Assembly: GCA_963814975.1 (NCBI GenBank)
Contig: CAWFFB010000016.1
Span: 1 to 64,000, forward strand
Origin: CAVUXJ01 sp963814975
GTDB lineage: Bacteria > Acidobacteriota > Vicinamibacteria > Vicinamibacterales > CAVVIG01
Reading direction: 5' to 3'
DNA: 64,000 nt
Position 1 is the first letter of the stretch, and each line of letters opens with the position of its first letter. The position numbers and the translations under genes are program-made. Below, in pieces: positions 17,572 through 26,366 of the stretch. Under the pieces are notes generated by a model. The model worked only from the letters and a program-made list of their open reading frames with translations. It was not told the DNA's origin and made no database searches.

Positions 17572-18519
17572 GTGACGTTTGCCGATGCCCTTATCGCTGC
17601 TGATCGCCGTGCACCCGTTCCGCGTGGAGTATGCGTGCTGAACACGCCCTACCAGTGGCGATACACGCGGGTCCCCGGTCCCTTTGAAGGGGCCTGGATT
17701 GGGTACCTGAACACCCCCGTCCGCATCTACGATCTGAGTGAAGCTGGGTGCTTCGTCAATGCGCTGCAGAAGTTACGTCGCGTCGGTCGACCGCTCGTCT
17801 TGAAAATTGATGTGCCAGACGAAGGGTGGATCAGCCTGAACGCTCAAGTGATGTACGGCACACCGGAATCGGGCTTCGCGGTGTCCTTCGTGGACGTGCC
17901 GGCTGACGCGGCCGATCGGCTTAGACGCGGCCTTTCGTGGCTGCGCGGCCTATTGGACGAGTCCGAGACGGATCGAGTGATGATGCTGCCCGCCTGTCCG
18001 CGCTGTCATGGAACATCCGTGAAGCCACTCGGGATGGCGGGGTCCAATCTGCCGTGGTTTACGTGTGCGACATGCGATTGCGTGTGGGCGGCGCGCGACC
18101 CAACGCTCGATCAGGAAGCGCCCAGCGCCGATGTCCCCACCTTGGTGAATCAACAGCCCGGTACCAAACAGATCCTCATCGCGGACGACGATGGAGGCGT
18201 GTTGACGCTGCTGACAAAAATCCTTGCAGGCTACCGCGTCCTCACCGCCCGCGATGTCGCGGAAGCGTGGACCTTGGGGAGCACCACGTTCGTTGATCTG
18301 TTGATCACGGACTATCTGATGCCAGATGGCACTGGCGAGGAATTGATCACGCGCCTGCGCGAGGTCCGCCCATCACTCAAGACTCTCATCCTGACCGGCC
18401 ACGGGCGAATGCTGGATGACGAGGGCTTCGGCTGGTGGCAGCATGAGCGGCATTTAGCAAAACCCTGCAGCGTAGACGAGTTGCGCGCGGCGGTCACGGA
18501 CCTCATTGGCCCACCCTGA
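17572..18519 (+). CDS. PilZ - zinc ribbon - response-regulator hybrid
   Basis: 315 residues. N-terminal about 110 residues look PilZ-like (VRIYDLSEAGCFVNA, GFAVSFVDVP), a fold that binds cyclic-di-GMP, though an RxxxR motif is not obvious. Residues about 140-185 form a zinc ribbon: ACPRCHGTSVKPLGM and WFTCATCDCVW. The last 120 residues are a receiver: ILIADDDGGVLTLL, LLITDYLMPDGTGEEL (phospho-Asp), TLILTGHG and LAKPCSVDEL (conserved Lys). Starting at GTG 17572, two bases after the activator's stop; an in-frame ATG at 17497 would overlap that gene by 73 bp. The organisation suggests a regulator of the upstream activator. I know of no named family with this domain order. Confidence 0.78.
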   Translation: MTFADALIAADRRAPVPRGVCVLNTPYQWRYTRVPGPFEGAWIGYLNTPVRIYDLSEAGCFVNALQKLRRVGRPLVLKIDVPDEGWISLNAQVMYGTPESGFAVSFVDVPADAADRLRRGLSWLRGLLDESETDRVMMLPACPRCHGTSVKPLGMAGSNLPWFTCATCDCVWAARDPTLDQEAPSADVPTLVNQQPGTKQILIADDDGGVLTLLTKILAGYRVLTARDVAEAWTLGSTTFVDLLITDYLMPDGTGEELITRLREVRPSLKTLILTGHGRMLDDEGFGWWQHERHLAKPCSVDELRAAVTDLIGPP

Positions 18520-18730
18520 TTCGACGCTCCGAATGGGCACAGCGGCGGGATGTCATGGGGAGCCAAACGGCTCCCCACATGCGAATGTGACTCTGTAAGG
18601 GCGTCCACTACTGCCCGGCGCGTGGTCGAGCGGAGGCGCGCGGCGTGTGTATCCCGACCGACCAAGCATTGAGAACGGCGAAAAAGAATCTGTTCTCCTA
18701 CCACCTTCATCACCAGCCGGCCCATGCGCA
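18520..18730. other. intergenic with inverted sequence
   Basis: GGGGAGCC at 18556-18563 and GGCTCCCC at 18569-18576 form a hairpin about 40 bp after the REC gene's stop, suitable as terminator stem but without a T-run. Nothing else seen. Confidence 0.3.
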
Positions 18731-18883
18731 TCAGCGGGAGTGGTCGTGATTCTGCGCAATCCAGTGGGCAGTGACCCTGCCAAGGTCGTCAACGTCGACG
18801 GGGCGCTTGGCGAGAATGAGCGCGACCCCGAGAATGCCGACGAGCGCCGTCACGACGATGGCTATCCAGACCCAACTGCCCAT
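18731..18883 (-). CDS. small single-pass membrane protein
   Basis: From ATG 18883 a 50-residue product: MGSWVWIAIVVTALVGILGV, ALILAKRPVD and a hydrophilic tail VDDLGRVTAHWIAQNHDHS. One clear N-terminal transmembrane segment of about 20 residues. The frame is open to an upstream ATG (18988), but the extension is unconvincing. Function unknown; similar micro-membrane proteins occur at 25937 and 26367. Confidence 0.45.
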   Translation of the reverse strand: MGSWVWIAIVVTALVGILGVALILAKRPVDVDDLGRVTAHWIAQNHDHSR

Positions 18884-19021
18884 TGACCTACACCCACACT
18901 TTCGATGAGTATGGGACCAATTCGACTTGTGCTCGATACAGATTATTTCAACACAGGTCGTCTGAGAGCACTGTTTCGTTTCGGACACCGTACTTCGATG
19001 AACGCTCCGCGATGCGGCACA

Positions 19022-20460
19022 GGGGATGTCCCAGTAGCTGTTGAAATTTGAAAGCGGCGGCTCCTCACTGCTCGTGATACACGAGTGGTGACTAAGCCCG
19101 AGGCCGAGGCCTCACAGAAGGAGCCGCCATGAACCGGAAGTCTTGCATAGCCCCACCCGTTCCCCAAGTCGAATCAGCACTGCGCCATCTGCCGCTCGTC
19201 GATCTGCTCGTTGACACAAAGACGGAGCTGTTGGAATTGGCACTCCGATCCGGGCTGAAGGTCTTCACGACCATGCTGGAAGAGGACCGTACGGCCATCT
19301 GCGGGCCGCGGTACGCGCACCAGCCCGATCGCTCGGCGAGCCGGGCCGGCACCACGCGGAGCGACGTGGTCTTGGGCGGTCGGAAAGTCACCATCCAACG
19401 GCCGCGCGTGCGGACCGCCGCCGGCGAGGTTGCGCTGCCCACGTTCCAAACGATGGCGGCCACCGATCCGCTCGATCGCCGGGTCGTCGAGCAGATGCTG
19501 GTGGGCGTGGCCACACGTCAATACGCGCGGAGCCTGGAGCCGCTCGGTCCAGCGATGAAGAGCCGAGGCACGAGCAAGAGTGCCGTCAGTCGCCGCTTCG
19601 TCGCCCGCACGACCGCGCAGCTCGCCGCTTGGCAGAGCGCCCCGCTCGACGCACTCGACCTCGTCGCGTGGCTGATCGACGGTGTCCATGTCGGCGATCA
19701 CTGCCTCATCGTCGCACTGGGGATCGCAGCGGACGGCCAGAAACACGCGCTGGGCCTGTGGGATGGATCGACGGAGAATGCGACCGTCTGTCAAGGCCTG
19801 CTCGCCAATCTCCAGAGTCGCGGTCTTCGTACCGATCGCAGCCTGCTCGTGATCCTCGATGGCTCGAAGGCCCTGCGCAAGGCGGTACGCGCGACCTTCG
19901 GCAACGCCGCCCTCGTCCAGCGGTGTCAAGTCCACAAGACTCGCAACATCCTCGAGTATCTCAACGATCGCCAGCGACCGTGGGCGCAAGCGATCCTGCG
20001 ACGCGCCTACCAGACCGCCGACGGGAAGACGGCCCAACGGCTGTTACTGGATCTCGCGCGACGCCTGGAAACCGACCATCCCAGCGCGGCCGAGAGCGTG
20101 CGCGAAGGACTCGACGAGACCCTCACCGTCCTCACGCTGAACCTGTCGGCTCGCTTGCGGCGATCCCTGGCGACCACCAACGCCGCGGAGAGTCTCCTCA
20201 GCCGCACACGTCACGTGAAGCGCAACGTCAAGCGCTGGCGTGGAGGACAGATGATGCTCCGGTGGGTTGCCGCCGGTGTCCTCGAAGCCGTCAAAGGCTT
20301 CCGTCGACTGAAAGGGTATGCTGACATGCCGACGCTCGTCGCTGCGCTCCGTGCACGAGACCGCCAGCTCGGTCTCAGCGTCACCCAGGAGGAACGACAG
20401 ATCGCGTAGTCGTCAACTGAGCCGCCGCCGGTGAATTTCAACAGCCGGAGGGACATCCCC
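19022..20460. mobile_element. IS256-family insertion sequence
   Basis: Terminal inverted repeats begin GGGGATGTCCC (19022) and end GGGACATCCCC (20460); both continue inward with GCTGTTGAAATT. Length about 1.44 kb with a single intact transposase, typical of the family. I could not find an 8-9 bp target duplication in the flanks, so one side may have been rearranged. Confidence 0.8.
19129..20409 (+). CDS. IS256-family (Mutator-like) transposase, intact
   Basis: 426 residues, full length. The DDE triad is visible: LIDGVHVGDH (first Asp), LLVILDGSKALRKAV (second Asp) and TTNAAESLLSRTRHVKRNVK (Glu), with the C/H-containing RCQVHKTRNILEYL between them, as in IS256 proteins. AGGAGCC precedes the ATG by five bases. 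The only transposase besides none of its neighbours in this window that is both complete and unbroken, so this element could still move. Inserted between the zinc-ribbon/REC block and small genes of unknown function. Confidence 0.9.
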   Translation: MNRKSCIAPPVPQVESALRHLPLVDLLVDTKTELLELALRSGLKVFTTMLEEDRTAICGPRYAHQPDRSASRAGTTRSDVVLGGRKVTIQRPRVRTAAGEVALPTFQTMAATDPLDRRVVEQMLVGVATRQYARSLEPLGPAMKSRGTSKSAVSRRFVARTTAQLAAWQSAPLDALDLVAWLIDGVHVGDHCLIVALGIAADGQKHALGLWDGSTENATVCQGLLANLQSRGLRTDRSLLVILDGSKALRKAVRATFGNAALVQRCQVHKTRNILEYLNDRQRPWAQAILRRAYQTADGKTAQRLLLDLARRLETDHPSAAESVREGLDETLTVLTLNLSARLRRSLATTNAAESLLSRTRHVKRNVKRWRGGQMMLRWVAAGVLEAVKGFRRLKGYADMPTLVAALRARDRQLGLSVTQEERQIA

Positions 20461-20485
20461 GAGCCCGATGGTATCGGTGTTTGAC

Positions 20486-20674
20486 TTACAGACCTTGGCG
20501 TTTACGTGCGGTGACGTTCTTGAGTGCCTTCCGATGATCCTTGAGTGCCTTGCGATGGTCGCTGAGAGTGACATCTGCGACGGCCAGCAATTTTTGGAAG
20601 CGCGATTGGACCAGCAAGTCCCGCTCGATTCGCAGCGTCAGCCGCCTGAACTCCGTCTAATTGGGAATGCTCAT
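20486..20674 (-). pseudogene. small helical protein with an early amber codon
   Basis: From ATG 20674 the frame reads MSIPN, then TAG, then 56 further codons: TEFRRLTLRIERDLLVQSRF, QKLLAVADVTLSDHRKALKD and HRKALKNVTARKRQGL. The part after the stop is strongly helical and basic with the internal repeat DHRKALK. One base change (CAG to TAG) explains it. Without the stop this would be a 62-residue coiled-coil-type protein. Function unknown. Confidence 0.4.
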
Positions 20675-20820
20675 GGTGGCACAAAAGGTAACACTGATGT
20701 CGATTCGGCCGATGTCCTCTTAGCGGCACTGCGCCGTCTCATGTGTTTGATTACCATTCCCCAGTAGCAAAAGAATCTGCAGTCTGGGCAATGCTTTTGT
20801 GCTAAGCTCAGCCGTACCGC

Positions 20821-20988
20821 ATGCCAGCCAAGTCTATCTGCCCTCATTGCGACAGCCGCAGTATCAAGCCCATGCCTCTGCGTTTGTACGAACGGGACAG
20901 CGCCGTCACTTGGTACGAGTGCCGAGCCTGCCTCAGTATCTGGAGCCTGGCGAAAATACCGCCGTCGCCCCAACCCTGCGCTTATTGA
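20821..20988 (+). CDS. 55-residue zinc-ribbon protein
   Basis: ATG 20821 to TGA 20988 encodes MPAKSICPHCDSRSIKPMPL, then YERDSAVTWYECRACLSIWS. CPHC and CRAC are 24 residues apart, with aromatic residues before and Trp after the second pair, the same pattern as the ribbon inside the PilZ-REC protein (ACPRCHGTSVKPLG...WFTCATCDCVW). The similarity SxxxKPxxL in the loop makes common descent likely. No additional domain. Weak ribosome site. Confidence 0.6.
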   Translation: MPAKSICPHCDSRSIKPMPLRLYERDSAVTWYECRACLSIWSLAKIPPSPQPCAY

Positions 20989-21094
20989 ACACTCCCGGTT
21001 GCGCCTAACGAGGTGCTCTCGGTGCATGATGACCCCATCCCCGATTCGGACGCTGAACGGCGCTTAGCGCAGAAACGGCGCTAAGACGTGGGCA

Positions 21095-21229
21095 TTGGAC
21101 TATTCGACGGATACGCTGAAGGAAATTAACGCCTTCGGCAAGAGCGGCCGGATAATCATCCCTCCTACGGCGCGCGAGATTCTGCATGAGCACATCCGCG
21201 CAACAGAGACACTATTTCGACTGCGGTAA
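21095..21229 (+). CDS. short open frame, doubtful
   Basis: A TTG at 21095 opens LDYSTDTLKEINAFGKSGRI followed by IIPPTAREILHEHIRATETL. The composition is protein-like and the frame is open a little further upstream, but no ribosome site or family supports it. Confidence 0.25.
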   Translation: MDYSTDTLKEINAFGKSGRIIIPPTAREILHEHIRATETLFRLR

Positions 21230-21298
21230 GTGACTAACGCGTTGGCGCGATCTGTGTCGATCTTTTATGCGCCCTCGGGCGAAGGAAGCAGGATTCAC

Positions 21299-21737
21299 AT
21301 GCCCAACGATCACATCCCGCCAGAGCAGCAACGACAGCAGGCTGAGGACCGGCGCGAAACGGCTGAAGAGCGCCGTCTGGATGCCGAACAGGACCGCCAG
21401 GTCACAGAAGGAGACCGCAGTTCAGCGGAGTCTATCAGGAAGGAGGCTGAACACTTGCGGCGATTGGCCGAGGAAGGGCGTGACGCGCGTGACCAGCATC
21501 GTGAAGCCCTCGAAACAATCCGACAGGAGCAAGAGACCCTACGGGAAGCTGGGGAGGGCGCGGGCCGCTGCGGAGGACGCACGAGCCGCCGCTGAGGCTG
21601 CTCGTCACGCGGCGATGGATGCCGCGCAGGCAACAGCCGAAACGCTACAGGCGACACTCGAAAACATGAAGGTCGTCGAGGAGATGCGGCGCACTCTCCG
21701 TGAGATTCGAGACGTGAACAAGCTCGACTCCAACTAG
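21299..21737 (+). pseudogene. coiled-coil protein with one frameshift
   Basis: ATG 21299 begins MPNDHIPPEQQRQQAEDRRE, then long runs of Arg/Glu/Ala heptads (AEHLRRLAEEGRDARDQHRE, ALETIRQEQETLREA). Near 21555 the coding character moves to another frame: RAAAEDARAAAEAARHAAMD, AAQATAETLQATLENMKVVE, ending REIRDVNKLDSN. One indel therefore splits a 145-residue, almost entirely coiled-coil protein. Structural or partner-binding role is all that can be inferred. The IS3 element begins 36 bp after its stop. Confidence 0.55.
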
Positions 21738-21822
21738 ATCTGTTTCATGTTTGATCCATCGTCATAGCCCCCAGAATCGCGCCGGGATTGTCGGAGGGCC
21801 CATTCGTTGAGAGGATGGACCC

Positions 21823-22142
21823 ATGGCACGACCCAGCAAGTATCCCCTGAGGTGCGCGAGCGCTTCGTCCGGCTGGTGCAGGAGCACACGGCCGAGCACG
21901 GCTCGCAGTGGGCGGCGATTGCCGCCATCGCCCCGAAAGTCGGCTGCACGACCGAGACGCTCCGGCGGTGGGTGCGCCAGGCCGAGCGGGATGCCGGCCA
22001 GCGCGCCGGCCTGACCACCGACGAGCGCGCCCGCTTGAAGGCGCTGGAACGCGAAGTCGTCGAGCTGAAACGCGCCAACGAGATTCTGCGGAAGGCGTCG
22101 GCGTTTTTCGCACAGGCGGAGCTCGACCGCCGACCGAAGTGA
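21823..22142 (+). pseudogene. IS3-family orfA
   Basis: ATG 21823 begins MARPSKY; deleting one base near 21842 then disturbs the frame, and the next frame supplies SPEVRERFVRLVQEHTAEHG, TETLRRWVRQAERDAGQRAG (helix-turn-helix) and a leucine-zipper-like ALEREVVELKRANEILRKAS ending AELDRRPK. This is the normal 106-residue DNA-binding OrfA. Its end overlaps the first codons of orfB, where IS3 elements usually frameshift to make OrfAB. Confidence 0.72.
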
Positions 22143-23043
22143 TGGTCGCCTTCATCGACCAGCATCGTGAGACCTATGGGGTCGAGCCGATCTGCCGCGT
22201 GGTGCCGATCGCCCCGTCGACGTACTTCCGGTGGAAAGCCGCAGCAGGCCGATCCCACGAAGCGCTCGGCGCGCGCGATCCGCGACGAGGTGCTGAAGGC
22301 CATCATCCAGCGCATCTGGCGCGAACACGACCAGCGCGTACGGCGCCCACAAGGTCTGGAAGCAGATGGGCCGCGAGGGCATGCGCGAGGCGCGCTGCCG
22401 CGTGCGGCGGCTGATGCGCGACCTGGGGCTCCGCGGGGTGGTCCGCGGCCGCGCGTGGACGACCACGACGCAGGCCGACCCGGCGGCCGAGCGCCCGGCC
22501 GACCTCGTCCAACGGCACTTCACCGCCACGCGGCCGAATCAGCTCTGGGTGTCGGATTTCACGTACGTCGCCACGTGGCGCGGCTTCGTCTACGTGGCGT
22601 TCGTCATCGATGTCTTCGCGCGGCGCATCGTCGGCTGGCGCGTGTCGTCCTCGCTGCGCACCGACTTCGTGCTCGACGCGCTCGAACAGGCGATCTACGC
22701 CCGCTGTGACGACACGGTCGGTGACCTGGTGCATCACAGTGACCGCGGCAGCCAGTATCTCTCGATGCGCTACACCGAACGGCTCGCCGACGCGGGGATC
22801 GAGCCGTCGGTGGGCAGCCGCGGCGATTCGCTACGACAACGCCCTCGCCGAATCGGTGATCGGGCTCTTCAAAGACGGAGGTGATTCGTCGGAAAGGGCC
22901 GTGGCGGACGCTCGAGGCGGTGGAATTCGCCACGCTCGACGTGGGTGGACTGGTTCAATCATCGACGGCTGCTCGGTCCGATCGGCTTCGTGCCGCCGGC
23001 CGAGTACGAGGCGCGCTACTATGAGCAGGCCGCCGTCGCCTGA
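22142..23043 (+). pseudogene. IS3-family orfB (DDE transposase), at least five frameshifts
   Basis: Pieces in order over three frames: MVAFIDQHRETYGVEPICRV; SARAIRDEVLKAIIQRIWRE; YGAHKVWKQMGREGM; RPNQLWVSDFTYVATWRGFV (first Asp); VGDLVHHSDRGSQYLSMRY (second Asp); RYDNALAESVIGLFKDG (Glu); and finally WVDWFNHRRLLGPIGFVPPA. All catalytic acids survive but the reading is broken throughout, so no transposase can be made. Confidence 0.75.
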
Positions 23044-23082
23044 CTCACATAACTCGCTCTCCCACGATCCCGGCGCGATTCA

Positions 23083-23775
23083 CGACAGAGGGTAATGACG
23101 CGCGTCACTTTTCATTTTTTTTTAGATTGCTCAGGCACTGGTAACGTCTGTGGCGCCCACACCCACCCACCGCGACAACTCGCCGGTCATCCGCGCGAGC
23201 GCGCTATGACCCCTCACCCGATCCGCCGCAGTATCCGCGTGATTCGTTGTCTCACGACCTGTCATATAGGAGACGGGGTTTAGGTACAGGTTTGCAACTG
23301 ACTGCGCGACGGTGACTTACGGCGATCCGCACAATCACTTCGTGATGACCGTTGATGTTGCCGGCTGGGCGCGAGGGTGCCAGTCGGCACGCATCAACAC
23401 TGACCAACAAACAGGTGTTTGTCGGCCCATCACCGCGTCTTCAGATCAGCCAATGTTTGTGGGGCGAAACTGACCCCTCAGCGTAAGGGATTGTTGGACC
23501 GGCGATCAAACATCACGATCAGCAGCAGCGGAACGTGAACCGAGTGCGACCTGATCGTGCTTAGCGCGAGCGGCGCCACGTGCGTCTGCGATCGAGTGCA
23601 AGCGCCCGGTCGTAGCTGTGCTCTGCAACACGGACGATCACAGGAGCAAGTTCCGCCAGCGTCAACATCGGCGGTTAATATCGCACGTGGTGAAGCCTTT
23701 TCCGACCTGCTGCGCGATTATGGCCACATTTCGTCGGCCCGGTCGGCACGGACTATGGATATAGTGATTATCAAG
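23083..23775. other. intergenic, nothing recognised
   Basis: About 690 bp without a supported gene. A run of nine T occurs at 23117-23125. Short frames lack motifs. Confidence 0.35.
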
Positions 23776-23956
23776 ATGTGCGAGTTACCTGTTCCGTAAC
23801 ATTCCCGACGAGTTGTGGCACCGCGTTAAGGTACGCGCAGCTATCGACGGTCAGACCATTCGCCAAGTCTTGCTCGACGCATTGGAGCAGTACGCCAAAG
23901 ATGTAAGGCTTGTTGATCCGGCGACCAGGAAGAGGAGGAATGTAAAGCGTCAGTAG
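23776..23956 (+). pseudogene. ribbon-helix-helix DNA-binding protein, extra T after the start codon
   Basis: In one frame 23780-23956 reads ASYLFRNIPDELWHRVKVRA then AIDGQTIRQVLLDALEQYAK and a basic tail RKRRNVKRQ. This is a typical RHH/Arc-type domain: beta strand YLFRNIP, helix DELWHRVKVRAAIDG, turn, helix TIRQVLLDALEQY. The ATG at 23776 is out of register by one T (ATG-T-GCG), so a single inserted base separates start from body. Such proteins act as antitoxins or repressors of mobile elements; here it precedes an ArdC gene and a serine recombinase. No toxin gene is seen beside it. Confidence 0.55.
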
Positions 23957-24079
23957 TGAAATCGGAGCGCCCGCGTGTAGCAAGCACGCGAACGCCCCTG
24001 ACCGTAAAAACCTAGTGTCAGTAGGCTGAACGGCTTCTGCAAGTGTAGCAGCCCGCCAGCCCTCCCTGAAGGAGGGACC

Positions 24080-24874
24080 ATGACCCCGACCGTCGCATCA
24101 TTCGCTGATTTGCTCCAATCAGCTGTAAGTGAGCCCGGCACAATCTCAAGCGCCTACCGACAATTTCACAACTTACAGTTTCGGAAATCAGCTCTTAGCC
24201 TGGGCGCAGTGCATGGAGCGTGGGATTCAGCCCGGCCCGCTGGCCACATTCCCCAAGTGGAAGGCACTCGGCCGCTACGTTCGCAAAGGCGAGAAGGCGC
24301 TGGTGCTGTGTCAGCCCGTCACGATCAAACGGACGCGCGAGCAGGAAACCGACAGCGAGGGTGCCGACGTTTACACGAGGTTCGTGTACCGCCCGGTCTG
24401 GTTCGTACTTGCACAGACTGAGGGTGCGGATGTACCGCCCGTCTCGATTGCGTTGTGGAACAAAGATCGGGCACTCGCGGCGCTGGACGTTGCCGAAGTC
24501 CCATTCGATGCGACAGACGGTAACGTGATGGGGTACGCCCGTGGCCGATCAATCGCCGTCTCACCGCTGAACCCATTAGCCGTTGAAGACTGTGTTTCAC
24601 GAGTTGGGGCACGTGTTGCTCGGCCACACGTCTGAAGGTGAGCAGAATGATGGCGAGCTGACGCCACGGAATTTGCGCGAATGTGAGGCCGAAGCGGTCG
24701 CGCTTCTGTGCTGCGCCGCGTTGGACCTGCCAGGTGTGGAGCTACGCGCGTGGCTACATCCAGAGCTGGTGGGGCGTCGGCAATCCGATCCCTGAACGCT
24801 CGGCGCAGCGCATATTGAAGGCAGCCGATCAGATTCTCAAGGCCGGCACGAACAATGACGGGGTGGCGGCATGA
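24080..24874 (+). pseudogene. ArdC-family antirestriction protein, frameshifted
   Basis: Three shifts (about 24170, 24585, 24735) connect: TPTVASFADLLQSAVSEPGT (start), HNYSFGNQLLAWAQ-type residues seen as TYSFGNQLLAWAQCMERGIQ, FPKWKALGRYVRKGEKALVL, RFVYRPVWFVLAQTEG, the zinc motif VFHELGHVLLGH, NLRECEAEAVALLCCAALDL (third ligand Glu) and GYIQSWWGVGNPIPERSAQR with QRILKAADQIL. This is the complete ArdC plan: ssDNA-binding N-domain plus metalloprotease-like C-domain that shields incoming DNA from restriction. GAAGGAGGG precedes ATG 24080. Its TGA overlaps the ATG of the recombinase gene (ATGA), showing one operon. Confidence 0.72.
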
Positions 24875-25443
24875 GGGCTGCCATCTACGCCCGCGTCAGC
24901 ACGATCGACCAGGAACCAGAGAATCAGCTACAGGAACTCCGGCGCTATGTCGACGCCCGTGGCTGGACGGCCGTTGAGTTCGTGGATCGTGGTGTGACGG
25001 GAGCCAAGGAGCGGCGCCCGGCACTTGACCAGCTCCTAACCGATGCCAAGCGGCGTCGTTTCGACGTGCTGGTGTGCTGGCGCCTGGATCGGCTGGGACG
25101 CAATCTCAAGCATCTGATCACGGTGCTGGAGGAGCTGCAGGCGCTCGGCGTGGCGTTCGTTAGTCTCGCAGAGGGCATCGACGCTACCACGCCAGCCGGC
25201 AAGCTGCAGATGCACATCTTGGGTGCGATCGCTGAGTTTGAGCGTGGGCGCATCCGAGAAAGGGTTATGGCGGGCCTGCAACGGGCCAGGACGCAAGGTA
25301 AGCGGCTCGGACGCCCCAGGGCCACCGTCCCCGTCGATCGCGTCCAGAACGTCAGTGGCCTTCCTGTGAGCGCTGCGGCTGATCATCTCGGCGTGTCGCG
25401 CTCGACCCTCAAGAGGTGGCGTCGGGCTGCGCGAGCACAATGA
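24871..25443 (+). CDS. serine recombinase (resolvase/invertase family)
   Basis: 190 residues, intact. N-terminal catalytic domain: AAIYARVSTIDQ with nucleophilic Ser, FVDRGVTGAKERRPALDQLL, VLVCWRLDRLGRNLKHLI, then AEGIDATTPAGKLQMHILGA and the long E-helix IAEFERGRIRERVMAGLQRA. C-terminal helix-turn-helix: PVSAAADHLGVSRSTLKRWR. Length and layout are those of Tn3-type resolvases and inversion enzymes acting on short crossover sites. Translation is coupled to ArdC by ATGA overlap. With the RHH gene it makes a small element-maintenance cassette. Confidence 0.88.
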   Translation: MRAAIYARVSTIDQEPENQLQELRRYVDARGWTAVEFVDRGVTGAKERRPALDQLLTDAKRRRFDVLVCWRLDRLGRNLKHLITVLEELQALGVAFVSLAEGIDATTPAGKLQMHILGAIAEFERGRIRERVMAGLQRARTQGKRLGRPRATVPVDRVQNVSGLPVSAAADHLGVSRSTLKRWRRAARAQ

Positions 25444-25621
25444 GCACCCGGCCCGTTAGCCGTTAGGAGCCTTACGCCGCATTTTTGCTAATGAGCGGCT
25501 TTGTTCTTGTCAGGCCCAGATTTGCCCTGAGCAGAGGCCCGGTTGGCGCCTTTAGTCGCATGGTGGCCTTCTTGCTCTTGTGGCTTAACGTCACATCGAG
25601 AGCACGAAAGGAATAGTTCAA
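25444..25621. other. intergenic, nothing recognised
   Basis: A minus-strand frame crosses it but is opposite the better plus-strand candidate at 25622. Confidence 0.3.
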
Positions 25622-25834
25622 ATGCCTATTGATAAGACGACGCAATGGCCACACTCGCGGGCACGCGAGATGGTTCACATGGTCCGGCTCACAATCAAGC
25701 ACCGTGCAGGCCGGTTCACGCGTATCGTCGTGATCGAGCATGACGACCTCGACACATGGATCACCAGTTCGCGAACGTATGGGTTTTCACTTGAAGCCGA
25801 GTCGCTGGGATCGTCAGAAGTCGGAAGGGCGTGA
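25622..25834 (+). CDS. small hypothetical protein
   Basis: 70 residues: MPIDKTTQWPHSRAREMVHM, VRLTIKHRAGRFTRIVVIEH and DDLDTWITSSRTYGFSLEAE. The middle looks like two beta strands and a turn. AAAGGAA lies about 10 bases before the ATG. Not recognised; follows the recombinase gene by 178 bp in the same direction. Confidence 0.4.
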   Translation: MPIDKTTQWPHSRAREMVHMVRLTIKHRAGRFTRIVVIEHDDLDTWITSSRTYGFSLEAESLGSSEVGRA

Positions 25835-25936
25835 GTGGATACGCGGCGCGTTGCCTGAAGATCACCAACGAACTAGCAATCTTGGATCACGCTTGTAAAC
25901 GATCACTGCGCCCACTGCAGGTCGAAGGAGAATGCG

Positions 25937-26134
25937 ATGTTCAGCAGGTTGTTTTACGTTCTCACGATTTGGACAGCGGTTTCACTTTCCATCGGCATCG
26001 TGTGGGTCACCCTGTGTTACGCCTACGATGGCGTCGAGTACGTGAAGTGTTCGCGTTCGTGGGAATGGCGCAATGACCGGGTGTGGCCGTTGCAAAACGC
26101 GGCCGTAGGGGTCACTGAGCAGAACCCCGGTTAG
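25937..26134 (+). CDS. small membrane protein
   Basis: 65 residues: MFSRLFYVLTIWTAVSLSIG, IVWVTLCYAYDGVEYVKCSR then a Trp-rich soluble tail SWEWRNDRVWPLQNAAVG. One long transmembrane segment (residues 5-28). A strong ribosome site (GAAGGAGAA) stands six bases before the ATG, which supports expression. Function unknown. Confidence 0.5.
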   Translation: MFSRLFYVLTIWTAVSLSIGIVWVTLCYAYDGVEYVKCSRSWEWRNDRVWPLQNAAVGVTEQNPG

Positions 26135-26366
26135 TCTCGACTCAAAATCACAATGGCGGTCGTCCAAGCGCGAGAGCGGTGTCGATGTCCTTGCTGCCGT
26201 AACTAAACGTCAGACTAACCTCCGAACTAGAACATCTTCAAGGCCCAGCCAGATTCCACGCCGCCCCCCCCAGCAAGGCTCACACTTTCGGGCCACATTC
26301 CACCGATTCGCACCTGGTCGTCCTCTTGCTGTCTTCCCCACGTCGCGTCTAATCAGACACACGACA

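Larger units (their letters stand above)
21773..23082. mobile_element. IS3-family insertion sequence, degraded
   Basis: Left end GAATCGCGCCGGGATTGTCG (from 21774) matches the complement of the right end, which ends GATCCCGGCGCGATTC at 23081. orfA and orfB lie between in the usual arrangement, giving about 1.31 kb. Both genes are broken, so the copy is dead unless the indels are artefacts. Confidence 0.75.

Noticed and set aside
19174..20037. 287-codon minus-strand frame
   Set aside because: Antisense to the intact IS256 transposase.
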